Source: Perlabentimonas sp034003245 (GTDB taxonomy: Bacteria; Bacteroidota; Bacteroidia; Bacteroidales; Tenuifilaceae). From it: DNA of 64,000 bases. Each line of letters opens with the position of its first letter. Position 1 is the first letter of the stretch. Of this stretch, positions 44,801 to 52,078 are shown in pieces. The stretch is from assembly GCA_034003245.1 (NCBI GenBank), contig JAVEYY010000017.1, positions 19,346-83,345 of the forward strand, read 5' to 3'. Below the pieces are notes generated by a model, which had not been told where the DNA came from, searched no databases, and worked only from the letters and a program-made list of their open reading frames with translations. Made by a program: the position numbers and the translations under genes.

Positions 44801-47800
44801 CCAGTAGTAGCGTTAATTACTAGTCCTGCTGTAGAGGTAAACGTTCCTCCTAGAGTCCCAGTAATAGTGACGGCTGCAACACCAGAGGCACAGTAAGGGT
44901 TATCATCATAAGAAATTGTTGCCGAAGGCAATGCATTAATCTCTACTTGAGTTGAGGTACTATTAGTACAGATACCGTCAGTAAAGTCATAGGTTACAGT
45001 ATATGTTCCTGGAGTGCTTGCCGCTAAGTCTAGCTGTCCGCTTGTGGCATTAATAGCTAATCCGGCTGTTGAACTGTAAGTGCCACCAGGTGTTCCCACT
45101 TGGGTAACATCAGCTGTACCCTCGGCACAAAATGGCGTTCCGGAGTAGGTAATAGTAGCCGTTGGCAATGCATTTACTGTAATGGATGCTGATGTCGAAC
45201 TGGTGCATCCTGACTCTGAGAAGGTATAGGTAACACTGTAGGTGCCTGGCGTGCTGGTTTCGAGATCTACAACTCCTGTAGAAGCGTCAATTGCTAGCCC
45301 TGCTGTTGAGCTGAATGTACCAGACAGTGTTCCTGTTATTGTAGGAGTTGCAATTCCTAAGGCACAGTAGGGATCACCATCGTACGAAATAGTGGCGGTG
45401 GGAAGAGCATTAATGGTAATGGTTGTATAGGCAATATTTTCACAAAAGGTTACTGGATCCCAAAAGCGATAGGAAACAGTATATATTCCTGGAGTGCTTC
45501 CCTCAAGATCTACCTCGCCGGTTACAACGTTAATGTCCAGTCCAGGATCCGATCCGCTAAATGTTCCACCCGTCTGGCCAGTTAAGGTAACGGAAGCCGT
45601 GCCGCCAGCACAGTATGGTGTGCCGGCGTATGTAATTGTAGCCGATGGAAGGGGGTTTATGGTGATACTTGCCGTAGTGGTATTTGAGCAAGGGCCATTG
45701 GAAAACTGGTAAGTAATTGTGTATGTACCTGCTGTGCTTGCACCCAAATCGATGCTACCTGTAGATGTGTTGATTACCAACCCAGCCGGCGCACTAAATG
45801 TTCCACCTGTCGTACCGGTAAGGGTTACATCGGCAAAGTACCCCTCGTAGTTGCAATAGGGTGCGTCGTCGTACGAAATAGTGGCAGTTGGCATAGCGTT
45901 AACAACTATTTCGGCAGTGGCAATTGTTGTACAGCCCGATACTGTTACAGTATAGCTAACGGTATATGACCCAGGAGTACTGTTTGCTAAATTAACAGCC
46001 CCCGTTGAAGAATTAATATCAAGTCCCGGTGTAGATGTGTAAACCCCTCCACTAACACCCACAAGGGTTACGCTTGCTGTTCCCTGGGCGCAGTATGGAC
46101 TTCCGTCGTAAGATATCGTTGCTTCGGGAACAGAATTTACTATAATTTCAGTGGTTGTTGAATTGCTGCACGAACCATTATCAAAGTCGTAGGTTACAGT
46201 ATAGGTATTAGCTTCGCTTGCACTTAGGTTTACTTCGCCCGTGTTTGCATCTATTGATAGGCCAACAGGTGAGGAGCTAAAAGATCCTCCAGCTGTTCCC
46301 ACCAGGGTTACAGACACCGATCCGTTGGCACAGAAGGGACCGCCATCATAGGAAATAGTTGCTGTTGGTAAGGGATTTATGGTAACTGTAGTAGAGGTTG
46401 TTCCTGTGCAAACGCCATCACCATACTCATAGGTAACGGTATACGTGCCTGGATTACTATTTTCCACATCTATTTCTCCGGTAATAGGATCAATGATCAA
46501 TCCTGCTGGAGCTGCTGTAAACAGGTGTGTTTCTGCATAGTAAACTCGCACAGTCCATGTTCCATCATCTACGCGTTGACGATTTGTACCACATCCGGTT
46601 AACCCGTAGGTTCTTCCGGCATGGAGCTCAAAGTGAATATCGCCACCTCCTACAACGCCATTAGCAATATCCAATCCGGTTCTGGAATATGCATTTGTGC
46701 CCGAAACCTCCCCTGGAGGTCCCTTATATACTTCCGATTCGCTGATTCCACCTGGCGATACGCACCGAAGTTGACTTCTCTGATCCTCCATATACGAATA
46801 GGGGCTTCCCAGAGCAGTCATGCTATATGATACATCTACTCCCGTAATAATTGCGCCCACCGGTATCGTTACCGTTATCAATCCTGGGCATGATGAGGAA
46901 GGCAGATTCTTGTCAAAGTTAATATCAGTAGGTATATGACCCGCGGAATAGGTGATTTCAGCATAATTAATTATTTGCCCATCGATGGTTACAGTTGCTG
47001 TGCTGCCGGGTGTCTGGCAGTAGGGATCATTATCGTAAGAGATTGTTACTGTAGGCAAAGCGCTTACGCTTATACTTCCCGAAGCGGTGGCATTGGTGCA
47101 GCCAGCCAGGGCCGTTGCTGTAACAGTATAGCTAAAGTTCCCACCAACCGACGGGGTTCCGCTTATGGTAAATGTGCTTCCAACAAGATTGCCGCTAACA
47201 CCAGCGGGTAATCCTGTAACCGAAACATTGCTAAAATCGCCAGTAACCGTGTACTGAATATTATCAATGGCTTCGCCTGTACAAACGCCCTGGCTACTAT
47301 TGCCCGTGTTTAGAGTAATAACTGGATTGTTACATCCACCCGGGGCAACTAGGATTATGCCGGTTTCCGAAGCGCTGGTGCAACTCGATGCGTCGGTTAC
47401 GTATACTGTGTAGTTACCCTCATCGAGACCCGTAAAAGTATAAGATGTCGCTCCAATAGCACCAGAGTTAGAAACAGGACTACCCAGGTTGTCGGTTAAA
47501 AAGTAAGTAAATGGGCTAGTACCTGTTCCTCCTGCAAGGGTAACTGCAATTTGTCCGTCGTTTGAACTTGTTGTGGAGGGGTTTGTGATGGTAGATGGAG
47601 TTGAAATCTCGGGAGCTCCTGTTGGAGCATTTATGGTAACAGGAGTTGCTGCTGAAACACATAGAGGTGCAGAAATAAACCGGGCGGTTACATTATACCC
47701 ACCTGGAGCCAAGCCCGAGAAGGTTGTGCTCGACTGATAATCTAATCCATTAATGCTATACTCATAGTCGGCACCAGTGGGTGAGTTCACCACAATACTC

Positions 47801-48459
47801 CCTGTGCCTCCACACGATGGGTGAGTTGGCGTAACTGATGGTGCTGCCGGAACTGGTGGAGCTGGATTAATGGTTTCGCTCTTCGAACGAATACATGTTT
47901 TTGATGAATTAATCTCGGTTATTTCAACCTGAGCTGTATAGCCTCCATCGGTAAGGCCACTAAAAATATTGCTTGCAGAATAGGTTGACCCACCATTTAC
48001 GCTATAACGATACGAGTAAACCGAAGTATTACCAACAGGTTCAATAATCTCAATGGTTCCAGTACTAACAGCGCAGCTGGGCTGTGTTAGGCTGGTTTGA
48101 ATTTCAAGGGGTTCGTATACAGTTCTACTTGCACTACCTGGGATGAATGATGTCCCAACTATATTAAAAACTGTAAAAGAATAGTCACCTGCTTTAATAG
48201 CATTAACTCCATTGGTTGGGAATACTGCAACATTGGTTCCAAGAAAAGCAATATCCTCTTCCCCTGTAGTATTATTAAACCAGTAGTAGTAGTATGCACC
48301 GCCCGATCCTCCGCTTGCTGTAATGGTTATTTTCCCATCATCGCCTCCAGGACAAGAAACATGCTCAATTTGAACATCCAAACTGAGAAACTGCGCTATG
48401 GAAAAAATGGGCAACAGAAATAATGATAAGAAAAGGGAACCACTTAGAAACTGTCTCAT
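38809..48459 (-). CDS. giant SprB-like surface protein with type-B T9SS sorting domain
   Basis: A 3216-residue exported protein. Signal peptide (about 1-22); an N-terminal SprB-type repeat and several Ig-like domains (to about 465); a tandem block of eleven modules of roughly 75 residues (about 466-1500), typically TISYDG(S/D)PYC...TGGTFS...GLxIN..TGxIDL..STPGTYTVTY with a Cys pair; one PKD-like and one Ig-like domain; about thirteen SprB-like repeats (1660-2870) of the LCNGxxxGxIxVxxxGGxxPYTxTL type; and a C-terminal gliding-associated domain (from about 3122) with NVFSPNGDGINDVW and GALVW. It should be exported by the T9SS and act as an adhesin or filament; ligand unknown. The first module is split by an inserted domain. 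Confidence 0.95.
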   Translation of the reverse strand: MRQFLSGSLFLSLFLLPIFSIAQFLSLDVQIEHVSCPGGDDGKITITASGGSGGAYYYYWFNNTTGEEDIAFLGTNVAVFPTNGVNAIKAGDYSFTVFNIVGTSFIPGSASRTVYEPLEIQTSLTQPSCAVSTGTIEIIEPVGNTSVYSYRYSVNGGSTYSASNIFSGLTDGGYTAQVEITEINSSKTCIRSKSETINPAPPVPAAPSVTPTHPSCGGTGSIVVNSPTGADYEYSINGLDYQSSTTFSGLAPGGYNVTARFISAPLCVSAATPVTINAPTGAPEISTPSTITNPSTTSSNDGQIAVTLAGGTGTSPFTYFLTDNLGSPVSNSGAIGATSYTFTGLDEGNYTVYVTDASSCTSASETGIILVAPGGCNNPVITLNTGNSSQGVCTGEAIDNIQYTVTGDFSNVSVTGLPAGVSGNLVGSTFTISGTPSVGGNFSYTVTATALAGCTNATASGSISVSALPTVTISYDNDPYCQTPGSTATVTIDGQIINYAEITYSAGHIPTDINFDKNLPSSSCPGLITVTIPVGAIITGVDVSYSMTALGSPYSYMEDQRSQLRCVSPGGISESEVYKGPPGEVSGTNAYSRTGLDIANGVVGGGDIHFELHAGRTYGLTGCGTNRQRVDDGTWTVRVYYAETHLFTAAPAGLIIDPITGEIDVENSNPGTYTVTYEYGDGVCTGTTSTTVTINPLPTATISYDGGPFCANGSVSVTLVGTAGGSFSSSPVGLSIDANTGEVNLSASEANTYTVTYDFDNGSCSNSTTTEIIVNSVPEATISYDGSPYCAQGTASVTLVGVSGGVYTSTPGLDINSSTGAVNLANSTPGSYTVSYTVTVSGCTTIATAEIVVNAMPTATISYDDAPYCNYEGYFADVTLTGTTGGTFSAPAGLVINTSTGSIDLGASTAGTYTITYQFSNGPCSNTTTASITINPLPSATITYAGTPYCAGGTASVTLTGQTGGTFSGSDPGLDINVVTGEVDLEGSTPGIYTVSYRFWDPVTFCENIAYTTITINALPTATISYDGDPYCALGIATPTITGTLSGTFSSTAGLAIDASTGVVDLETSTPGTYSVTYTFSESGCTSSTSASITVNALPTATITYSGTPFCAEGTADVTQVGTPGGTYSSTAGLAINATSGQLDLAASTPGTYTVTYDFTDGICTNSTSTQVEINALPSATISYDDNPYCASGVAAVTITGTLGGTFTSTAGLVINATTGEVDLAASTTGTYTVTYSFSDANGCSNTTTSTITINPLPAATIAYLDGPYCNYDGYFADVVVTGTLGGTFSADAGLVIDSNTGAVSLGSDPGIYTVTYTFTDGSCTNSTQTTIEIHPLPEATISYDAAPYCEGTGTATVTLVGAPDGTFGAPPQVDINLITGEIDLATSIPGTYRITYRFYDAVTWCENITETNITINTVPAATISYAATPYCAEGTASVTIVGDTDGVFSCSSSDLVIDPVTGEIDLEASIPGTYTVEFTLDNAGCVSVATTDITIIALPTATISGGGEYCAGDNLDAISILVDFTGDAPFTIVYAVDGVDQPAISGITDMQYALTGLTLPGTYTITSVTNATCIGIGSGSALVTEINTPAPSGPASQEFCAGSTLADVEITGEGITWYDAPAGAILPLNHVLVNGTTYYATQTANGCESLTYLEVTTTVYEELTLSVLALTHGRCDTPTAGTIEVQAAGGLLPLTYTLYDSDNNVFGSPIVATDTDPVTFIDVVPGFYTVTVNDALSCGPVTSASIEILEPQPVEITEVELTPNTCFGQTSAEITVTAIGGDNNLFYRVEESGVVVAGPQTDNGLFTGLADGNYTIIVEGDNGCVDSYDILVQGPSPLAVETETADVLCADADGTGVIRARAIDGTAPYTITLYLEGVEVGQHVNVNHNNWVEFTGLTASAAYEVEVDDRWSCGPVLSGALTIALPAPLVLSAPAVVDLLCNGAASGEVSITAAGGVSPYTVTLYDNSNAVVNTLTSVTGDAQFTGLSAGIGFYITVADDNSCGPITSATFDIDEPDAIEIDIASVVVTDITCFGADNGQISLSASGGTGDLYFTLTQAGIPVSASQIGSGAFAGLAAGAYVVEITDDRNCGPIYSDEIVLGEPEALEIQTLTINSPLCSGDIGSVQVLAAKGTAPYTYTLSNGVDFTDSQTAGDGTSVLFDNLVGDTYSLMVTDDNGCTLTQTDIVINDVVTPILITLTPTHPICNADGSASTGTIAASATGGTAPYQFNLYDSENTLLETLTDVAEVEFTVTGSGVFYVDIVDFNACITAPVSTTIDPATTLNIDNVLITDVLCNGDNSGEIQVLISNPIGTPLYTITAGDDNWQPSNTFAGLVADSYDVRVKDDRGCIVSWGATIVISQPAEALTLNIVENLPSSVSSTDGSIVATVGGGTLNYNYELFKQNVGSWDSQTTVSNTTLTAVTFDNLGVGEYMVRVTDSNGCFVEQTITLTQYTFILTATDALCFGSNDGKILVTEYFGTSTPENRTWTNGDNDDITEMMENEKWDETEGMYINLEPGTYTLYAITAEGADYTASVIISQPTVIEVSYAVVLPSCYTTANEAKVDFTITGGTPFVDGYDISWSEDIPAVRGYSVENLPEGVYDFIIADSHGCKYSVQVSVVYPLPITISSLHVYDLNCFGDNKGEISVWATGNNNPLTYRIDGDIPVGYENVNQTGIFSNLAPGAYELTIDDGGCSYILDEGTVIKLVVNEPEQLSISYVINGAVPPLACHTDTYDEVLVSITGGTPGYNFVWVDRPEIQTQDLFNVNPGDYQITVTDRNNCQQSLMIDLEGPRKPEFDDFTTILPAKCREIAVGQENTGSISITGVMAGTGNGELSEYSIDWYRGSVDVNNLITTTGIAGGINKLVPGTYVAHIEYPKLGVSGELCYSESEFIVPFNPINDFSLSILGADGEKCFGDTITLNMSITAENPISATSIVWNNFTDDISRTYSVNTPFAIEGINGTKTVFLTVTSNADCVEQTQATVSLYPRIHPFLDREAHSFFTDEDLRIFKVNPEDPLSPGDSTVISVLADTQFDVEVLAKNPDYSLTYKWSSKAGDFFDPIDDKQSTLFIETGSYTLTGEMLNTVTNRYEKYIPLSVRVMAAENGCYEDVNLKARILERIKTSNVFSPNGDGINDVWAIPYADIFDNLEIKIYNRWGALVWSAKGTDAKRGWNGKNRNGKDLPFGTYYYVINFNVQGSTKWKPVSGSVNIIR
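39850..43470 (-). repeat. SprB-like repeat array inside the giant surface protein
   Basis: About thirteen units of 75-95 residues with a Cys near the start (for instance VVDLLCNGAASGEVSITAAG, VTDITCFGADNGQISLSASG), a GG turn, and a closing Y-x-(V/I)-x-V-x-D-(D/N)-x-x-(S/G)-C strand. Units are divergent from one another, so the array is older than the eleven-module block. Boundaries are approximate. Confidence 0.8.
43960..47060 (-). repeat. eleven tandem ~75-residue modules inside the giant surface protein
   Basis: Each unit begins with (P)xATI(S/T)Y..PYC and ends with the GTYTVTY strand plus a Cys-containing loop. Two of them (starting near 45880 and 44665) have a NY(E/D)GYFADV insert, and in each case the following unit ends in W/Y-D-x-V-T-x-C-E-N-I, which implies a higher-order duplication five units long. 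Boundaries are approximate. Confidence 0.85.
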
Positions 48460-49106
48460 ATCGTATGATTTTCTTTATTCTAATTGACTTTAGAATGATT
48501 TGGATTCCTCGAAATTATCCAATAATCCATCCAAAAATTTTCAAAACTACTCGATTAACTGGCGAAAATAACCTTTTTTCGCATATTCTCAAAAACAGAC
48601 CTCTAAAAATTAAGGGTTTACAGCCTTTTAGGGCTCATTCTTGTTTGTAAAACAGCATGCCCCAAAAACATTACTGCCTAAATTTCAAGAATATGGCTAG
48701 TAACCCCTACTAAAACAAGCAATTTCCCTTTTGTACGAATCAAAGCCCTAAAGGTTAACCTTAGGCTCGGAATCAGAGCAACTTAATTGGAACGACCGAA
48801 ATCGTACTTGCCTCATCGGAAACACAGTAAAAAGTATCACTGAGGCTAAATTATCAAATATCAGGCCACCAAGCACAAGTACTTATTTGTTTGACGAGTA
48901 GATAATTGATGAGGATTAACTGAGCCCGAAAGTGGACAAGCCAACCTGAAGCAAAAAATAAGGGTGATACAAATCAGTGAAAAGATGTAGGTTAACCTTC
49001 AGCTATTACAAATCAAAAAGTTTAAGTAAGGGGCTTCTATCAAAATACCTTTAGAGTCAAACAAGCATTTCTATGCATTACCGATTGTAATCACAGAATC
49101 AACGGT
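48460..49106. other. 647-base intergenic region
   Basis: Between the giant surface-protein gene and sfsA, both on the minus strand. A candidate -7 box for the giant gene lies at 48542-48549. The rest is AT-rich with stop codons in all frames; a plus-strand frame at 48423-48650 lacks coding character and begins inside the adhesin signal peptide. I see no tRNA, riboswitch or repeat. Confidence 0.6.
48542..48549 (-). promoter_or_regulatory. possible TAnnTTTG -7 box for the giant surface protein operon
   Basis: The minus strand reads TAGTTTTG, matching TAnnTTTG, 82 bases upstream of the start. The leader would be longer than for the other genes, so this is less certain. Confidence 0.3.
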
Positions 49107-49814
49107 TTAATCCTGCTCAAGCCTATAGGGCAAAACTCCCACAGGTGTTATTCCGGTTGGCAATACTTCAACCTGAAGGGGGATTACCTCAACGCCCAAT
49201 GAATGGGCACGAATTAGCGTCCGGGAGTACTCGGGATCAATACTCCAGGCTGGTGTAAAAACCTTTACATCAACTCGCTGAATAATATAAAGCATTACTG
49301 CGCGCATGCCACTCTGCTTCACTTTTACCAGTGTTTCCAAATGCTTTTGTCCACGGGTTGTTTTGGCATCGGGGAATCGGGCAAAATCGTTATCCTTAAG
49401 GGTAACATTCTTAACCTCAATAAAACACTTTTCGTTTTCGTTCTCGGCCAACAGATCAAAACGGCTATCGCCAAAGGTAACCTCGCGCTTTACGGTGGAA
49501 TAACCCTTCAAACCAGGAATAATACCCTGCTTTACCCATTCATAGGCTATGCGATTGGGGTTCGATGTATTTACGCCCACCCAGCTGCCGTTAATTTTTA
49601 TCATTTCCCACGTAAAACGAGTCTTCCTCTTTAGATCACTTACTGGCGACATGTAAACATCGGCACCCTCCTCAATACAGCTCAGCATTGAGCCCGAATT
49701 GGTGCAATGAGCAGTAACCACCTCGCCGCTGGGCAACTCCACGTCGGCTAAAAACCGCTTGTAGCGCCTTACAAGCTTACCTGGCACAAGCTTACTTTGA
49801 AAAGTGTACTGCAT
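49107..49814 (-). CDS. sfsA: SfsA family DNA/RNA nuclease-like protein
   Basis: A 235-residue cytoplasmic protein with the SfsA layout: an N-terminal OB-like part (LVPGKLVRRYKRFLADVELPSGEVVTAHCTNSGSM), then a PD-(D/E)xK nuclease-like core with DSRFDLLAE, CFIEVKNVTL and FPDAKTTRGQKHLETL, and a C-terminal VEVIPLQVEVL strand. SfsA was named for sugar fermentation stimulation; later work indicates nuclease activity. The Asp and Glu-Val-Lys residues of the active site are present. It begins 2 bases after the stop of the amino-acid permease gene, so the two are almost certainly cotranscribed. Confidence 0.93.
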   Translation of the reverse strand: MQYTFQSKLVPGKLVRRYKRFLADVELPSGEVVTAHCTNSGSMLSCIEEGADVYMSPVSDLKRKTRFTWEMIKINGSWVGVNTSNPNRIAYEWVKQGIIPGLKGYSTVKREVTFGDSRFDLLAENENEKCFIEVKNVTLKDNDFARFPDAKTTRGQKHLETLVKVKQSGMRAVMLYIIQRVDVKVFTPAWSIDPEYSRTLIRAHSLGVEVIPLQVEVLPTGITPVGVLPYRLEQD

Positions 49815-49816
49815 GG

Positions 49817-51940
49817 TTATGAATTGAGATGAACGTACTTCATAAAAATACTTTTAATGCCCTTGGGTTCACCAATAATGGTAACAATGTCACCCTCGAG
49901 CATACGAGTATCCCCTCTAGGGGTAATTATGGTTTCGTTTCGCTGGATAAGCGCAACCAGAACATCCTGTGGAAACCGAACCTCTTTCAGCATCTTTCCT
50001 ATAAACTCCCCGGTAGAGCTGTTGCTAATAAGTTCTAGGGTTATATAACGCTCATTATGGAGTAAATACTCCTTAATCTCACGCTCGTTGCTTATACTGC
50101 AAATAGTCTCAACAAATCTCTCGCGATCAACAATATCCATTATTCGGGAGAGCATCCTGAGCTGAAGTTTGGGATTATCAATTGGGCTAATTAAAAAGAA
50201 AATCACCCGAATATTATCCTCCGATGATATTTCTCCCTTTTCCACCGGCTTGTCGACACCCAGACCCGAAGTTACAATGTGAAGAAATGGTTTCTCAACC
50301 TTTTCGAGTTTCCCATGCAGTATTGACACCCGAGGTATAACCAAAGCTGGGTCGATGGCAGTTACCTTTAGCAACTCCTCATATACCTCATGTGGCTCAA
50401 CCGATCCTATTGAGGCTGATAAATCCTTGGCCGTTTTAAAGACCAGCGACTTAAAATCTATCTCCTGCTGATTAAGCTGTGTAATATGCGCCTGCACAAC
50501 CATCTCATCAAATGGATCGCCCTCACGCAACCCCTTTTCCTTAAGTATCGACAAGAATTCGTTCTCAAGACCCGCATGTTGCTTTTGCCCAAGCAAAGCA
50601 AACCAGTGATAAATTGCCCCCTCGCGTTTAACGTACTGGCGAGTATAATAGCGATACCATAGCATGGCAAAAACCACAACAACTATAGTGAAAATGGCTG
50701 GTCCCCAGCCCATGTAGATGATTAGCAGTAGTGATGTAACAATTCCAAACACCTGCATCCACGGGTAAAGAGGAGAATGGTAACCCGGATCGTACGATTG
50801 AATGCGGCTATTGCGCATAACAATCACCGCAAAATTTATGAGGATGAAAATAATAAGCTGAAATGCGCTTGCCATCTTGGCAATGCCCTCCTCGCTAAGG
50901 GTGAGAATAAAGATCAGCATCAATGCAGAGGTGGCAACTATTGCATATACTGGAGTTTTAAACCGACCAAGAGTTTTGAAGTAGGGTGGAATTACCCTAT
51001 CTCTTGCCATGGCCATTGGATACCGCGATGCGGCCATTAAACCTCCATTACCCGTTGATGCAAATGCCGCTATGGCGGCAGCAACAATTAGCAATCCTCC
51101 ATACTTGGCAGGAATCCATTTGAATACTACCTGAGCCGCCGACCAAACTGGAGTTAAATCGCTAAAAAAATCAACCGTAGGCAAAACGGCCACCATTATA
51201 AAAACACCCCCTACATATATGAACGTGGTCACAATAAGCGAAAGAATCATTCCAAGAGGAATATTCCTCTCCGGGTTTTTAATCTCCTCGGCAACGCTTG
51301 CCACCTGTGTTAAACCTAGGTAGGCCACAAATACAAATCCTGCTGTAGATATTATTCCCTCTATACCATTCGTTGCAAAGGGGCTAAGTTTCTTGGCCAC
51401 TAAAGCCTCGGTACCAAAATTAAATATCTCTCTTGCTCCCTCCGCCATAAAAAGTGCAAGAACAGCTATTAAAAAGAAAACCAAAAATCGTTGCAATCCG
51501 GCGGTTTTCTTGGCTCCTAAAATATTAAGAACCATAAAAAAAAGGGTTAGCAAAACAGCGACAAATCTTACGGGTAAATCATAGAAAATTGCTGCATAGG
51601 CCCCAATACCCACCAGCGCAAATGCGGTTTTTAACACCAGCGCCAAAAAAGTGCCAATGCCCCCAACGGTTCCCATCATGGGGCCTAGGCTTCGATCGAG
51701 CATAAAGTAAACCCCGCCAGCCCTCGGTAAGGCAGTTGCCAACTCGGCAATGCTGAACATGGCTGGCATAATAAACAAAGCAGCTAAAAGATACGAAATG
51801 AAGACCGACGATCCGGTATTCTGGGCTGCCAATCCGGGTAGCAGGAAAAACCCCGAACTAAACATGGCTCCTGTGCTGAGCACAAAAACATCAACTAGCC
51901 CTAACTCTTTGCTTAGTTTACCTTTAGATAAATTTGCCAT
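49817..51940 (-). CDS. APC-family amino-acid permease with cytoplasmic regulatory domains
   Basis: A 707-residue inner-membrane protein. Residues 1-430 form about twelve TM helices of the amino acid-polyamine-organocation superfamily, starting LGLVDVFVLSTGAMFSSGFFLLPG (the substrate-site unwound helix) and including GGVYFMLDRSLGP. Residues 475-620 look like a PTS EIIA type-2-like domain (PRVSILHGKLEKVEKPFLHIV holds the His region). Residues 630-707 resemble a TrkA-C/RCK-C ligand-binding domain (RGDTRMLEGDIVTIIGEPKGI). Such tails suggest control by a nucleotide or phosphorylation state. The substrate is unknown. It is the first gene of a pair with sfsA. Confidence 0.85.
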   Translation of the reverse strand: MANLSKGKLSKELGLVDVFVLSTGAMFSSGFFLLPGLAAQNTGSSVFISYLLAALFIMPAMFSIAELATALPRAGGVYFMLDRSLGPMMGTVGGIGTFLALVLKTAFALVGIGAYAAIFYDLPVRFVAVLLTLFFMVLNILGAKKTAGLQRFLVFFLIAVLALFMAEGAREIFNFGTEALVAKKLSPFATNGIEGIISTAGFVFVAYLGLTQVASVAEEIKNPERNIPLGMILSLIVTTFIYVGGVFIMVAVLPTVDFFSDLTPVWSAAQVVFKWIPAKYGGLLIVAAAIAAFASTGNGGLMAASRYPMAMARDRVIPPYFKTLGRFKTPVYAIVATSALMLIFILTLSEEGIAKMASAFQLIIFILINFAVIVMRNSRIQSYDPGYHSPLYPWMQVFGIVTSLLLIIYMGWGPAIFTIVVVVFAMLWYRYYTRQYVKREGAIYHWFALLGQKQHAGLENEFLSILKEKGLREGDPFDEMVVQAHITQLNQQEIDFKSLVFKTAKDLSASIGSVEPHEVYEELLKVTAIDPALVIPRVSILHGKLEKVEKPFLHIVTSGLGVDKPVEKGEISSEDNIRVIFFLISPIDNPKLQLRMLSRIMDIVDRERFVETICSISNEREIKEYLLHNERYITLELISNSSTGEFIGKMLKEVRFPQDVLVALIQRNETIITPRGDTRMLEGDIVTIIGEPKGIKSIFMKYVHLNS

Positions 51941-52049
51941 GCTGTAAAAATAGTGTAATTTGCGTAACCTCCAGCTCCTCCTCTGTCAAAATACCCAAAC
52001 AATCGCCCTTAGAAAATGTTGTGCTTTCGGGGCTTCATAAATAATTTAG

Positions 52050-52057
52050 TATCTTTA
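52050..52057 (+). promoter_or_regulatory. near-consensus -7 box for RNase R
   Basis: TATCTTTA differs from TAnnTTTG only in the last base and lies 21 bases upstream of the RNase R start. Confidence 0.35.
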
Positions 52058-52078
52058 CATCTTATAAAGTAGCAGAAT

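Noticed and set aside
38809..48459. Many antisense open frames within the giant surface-protein gene
   Set aside because: They lie opposite repeated coding sequence, have low-complexity translations and no start signals. They are shadows of the real frame.
48423..48650. Plus-strand open frame of 75 codons in the gap beside the giant gene
   Set aside because: It begins inside the adhesin signal peptide on the other strand and its translation has no protein-like composition.
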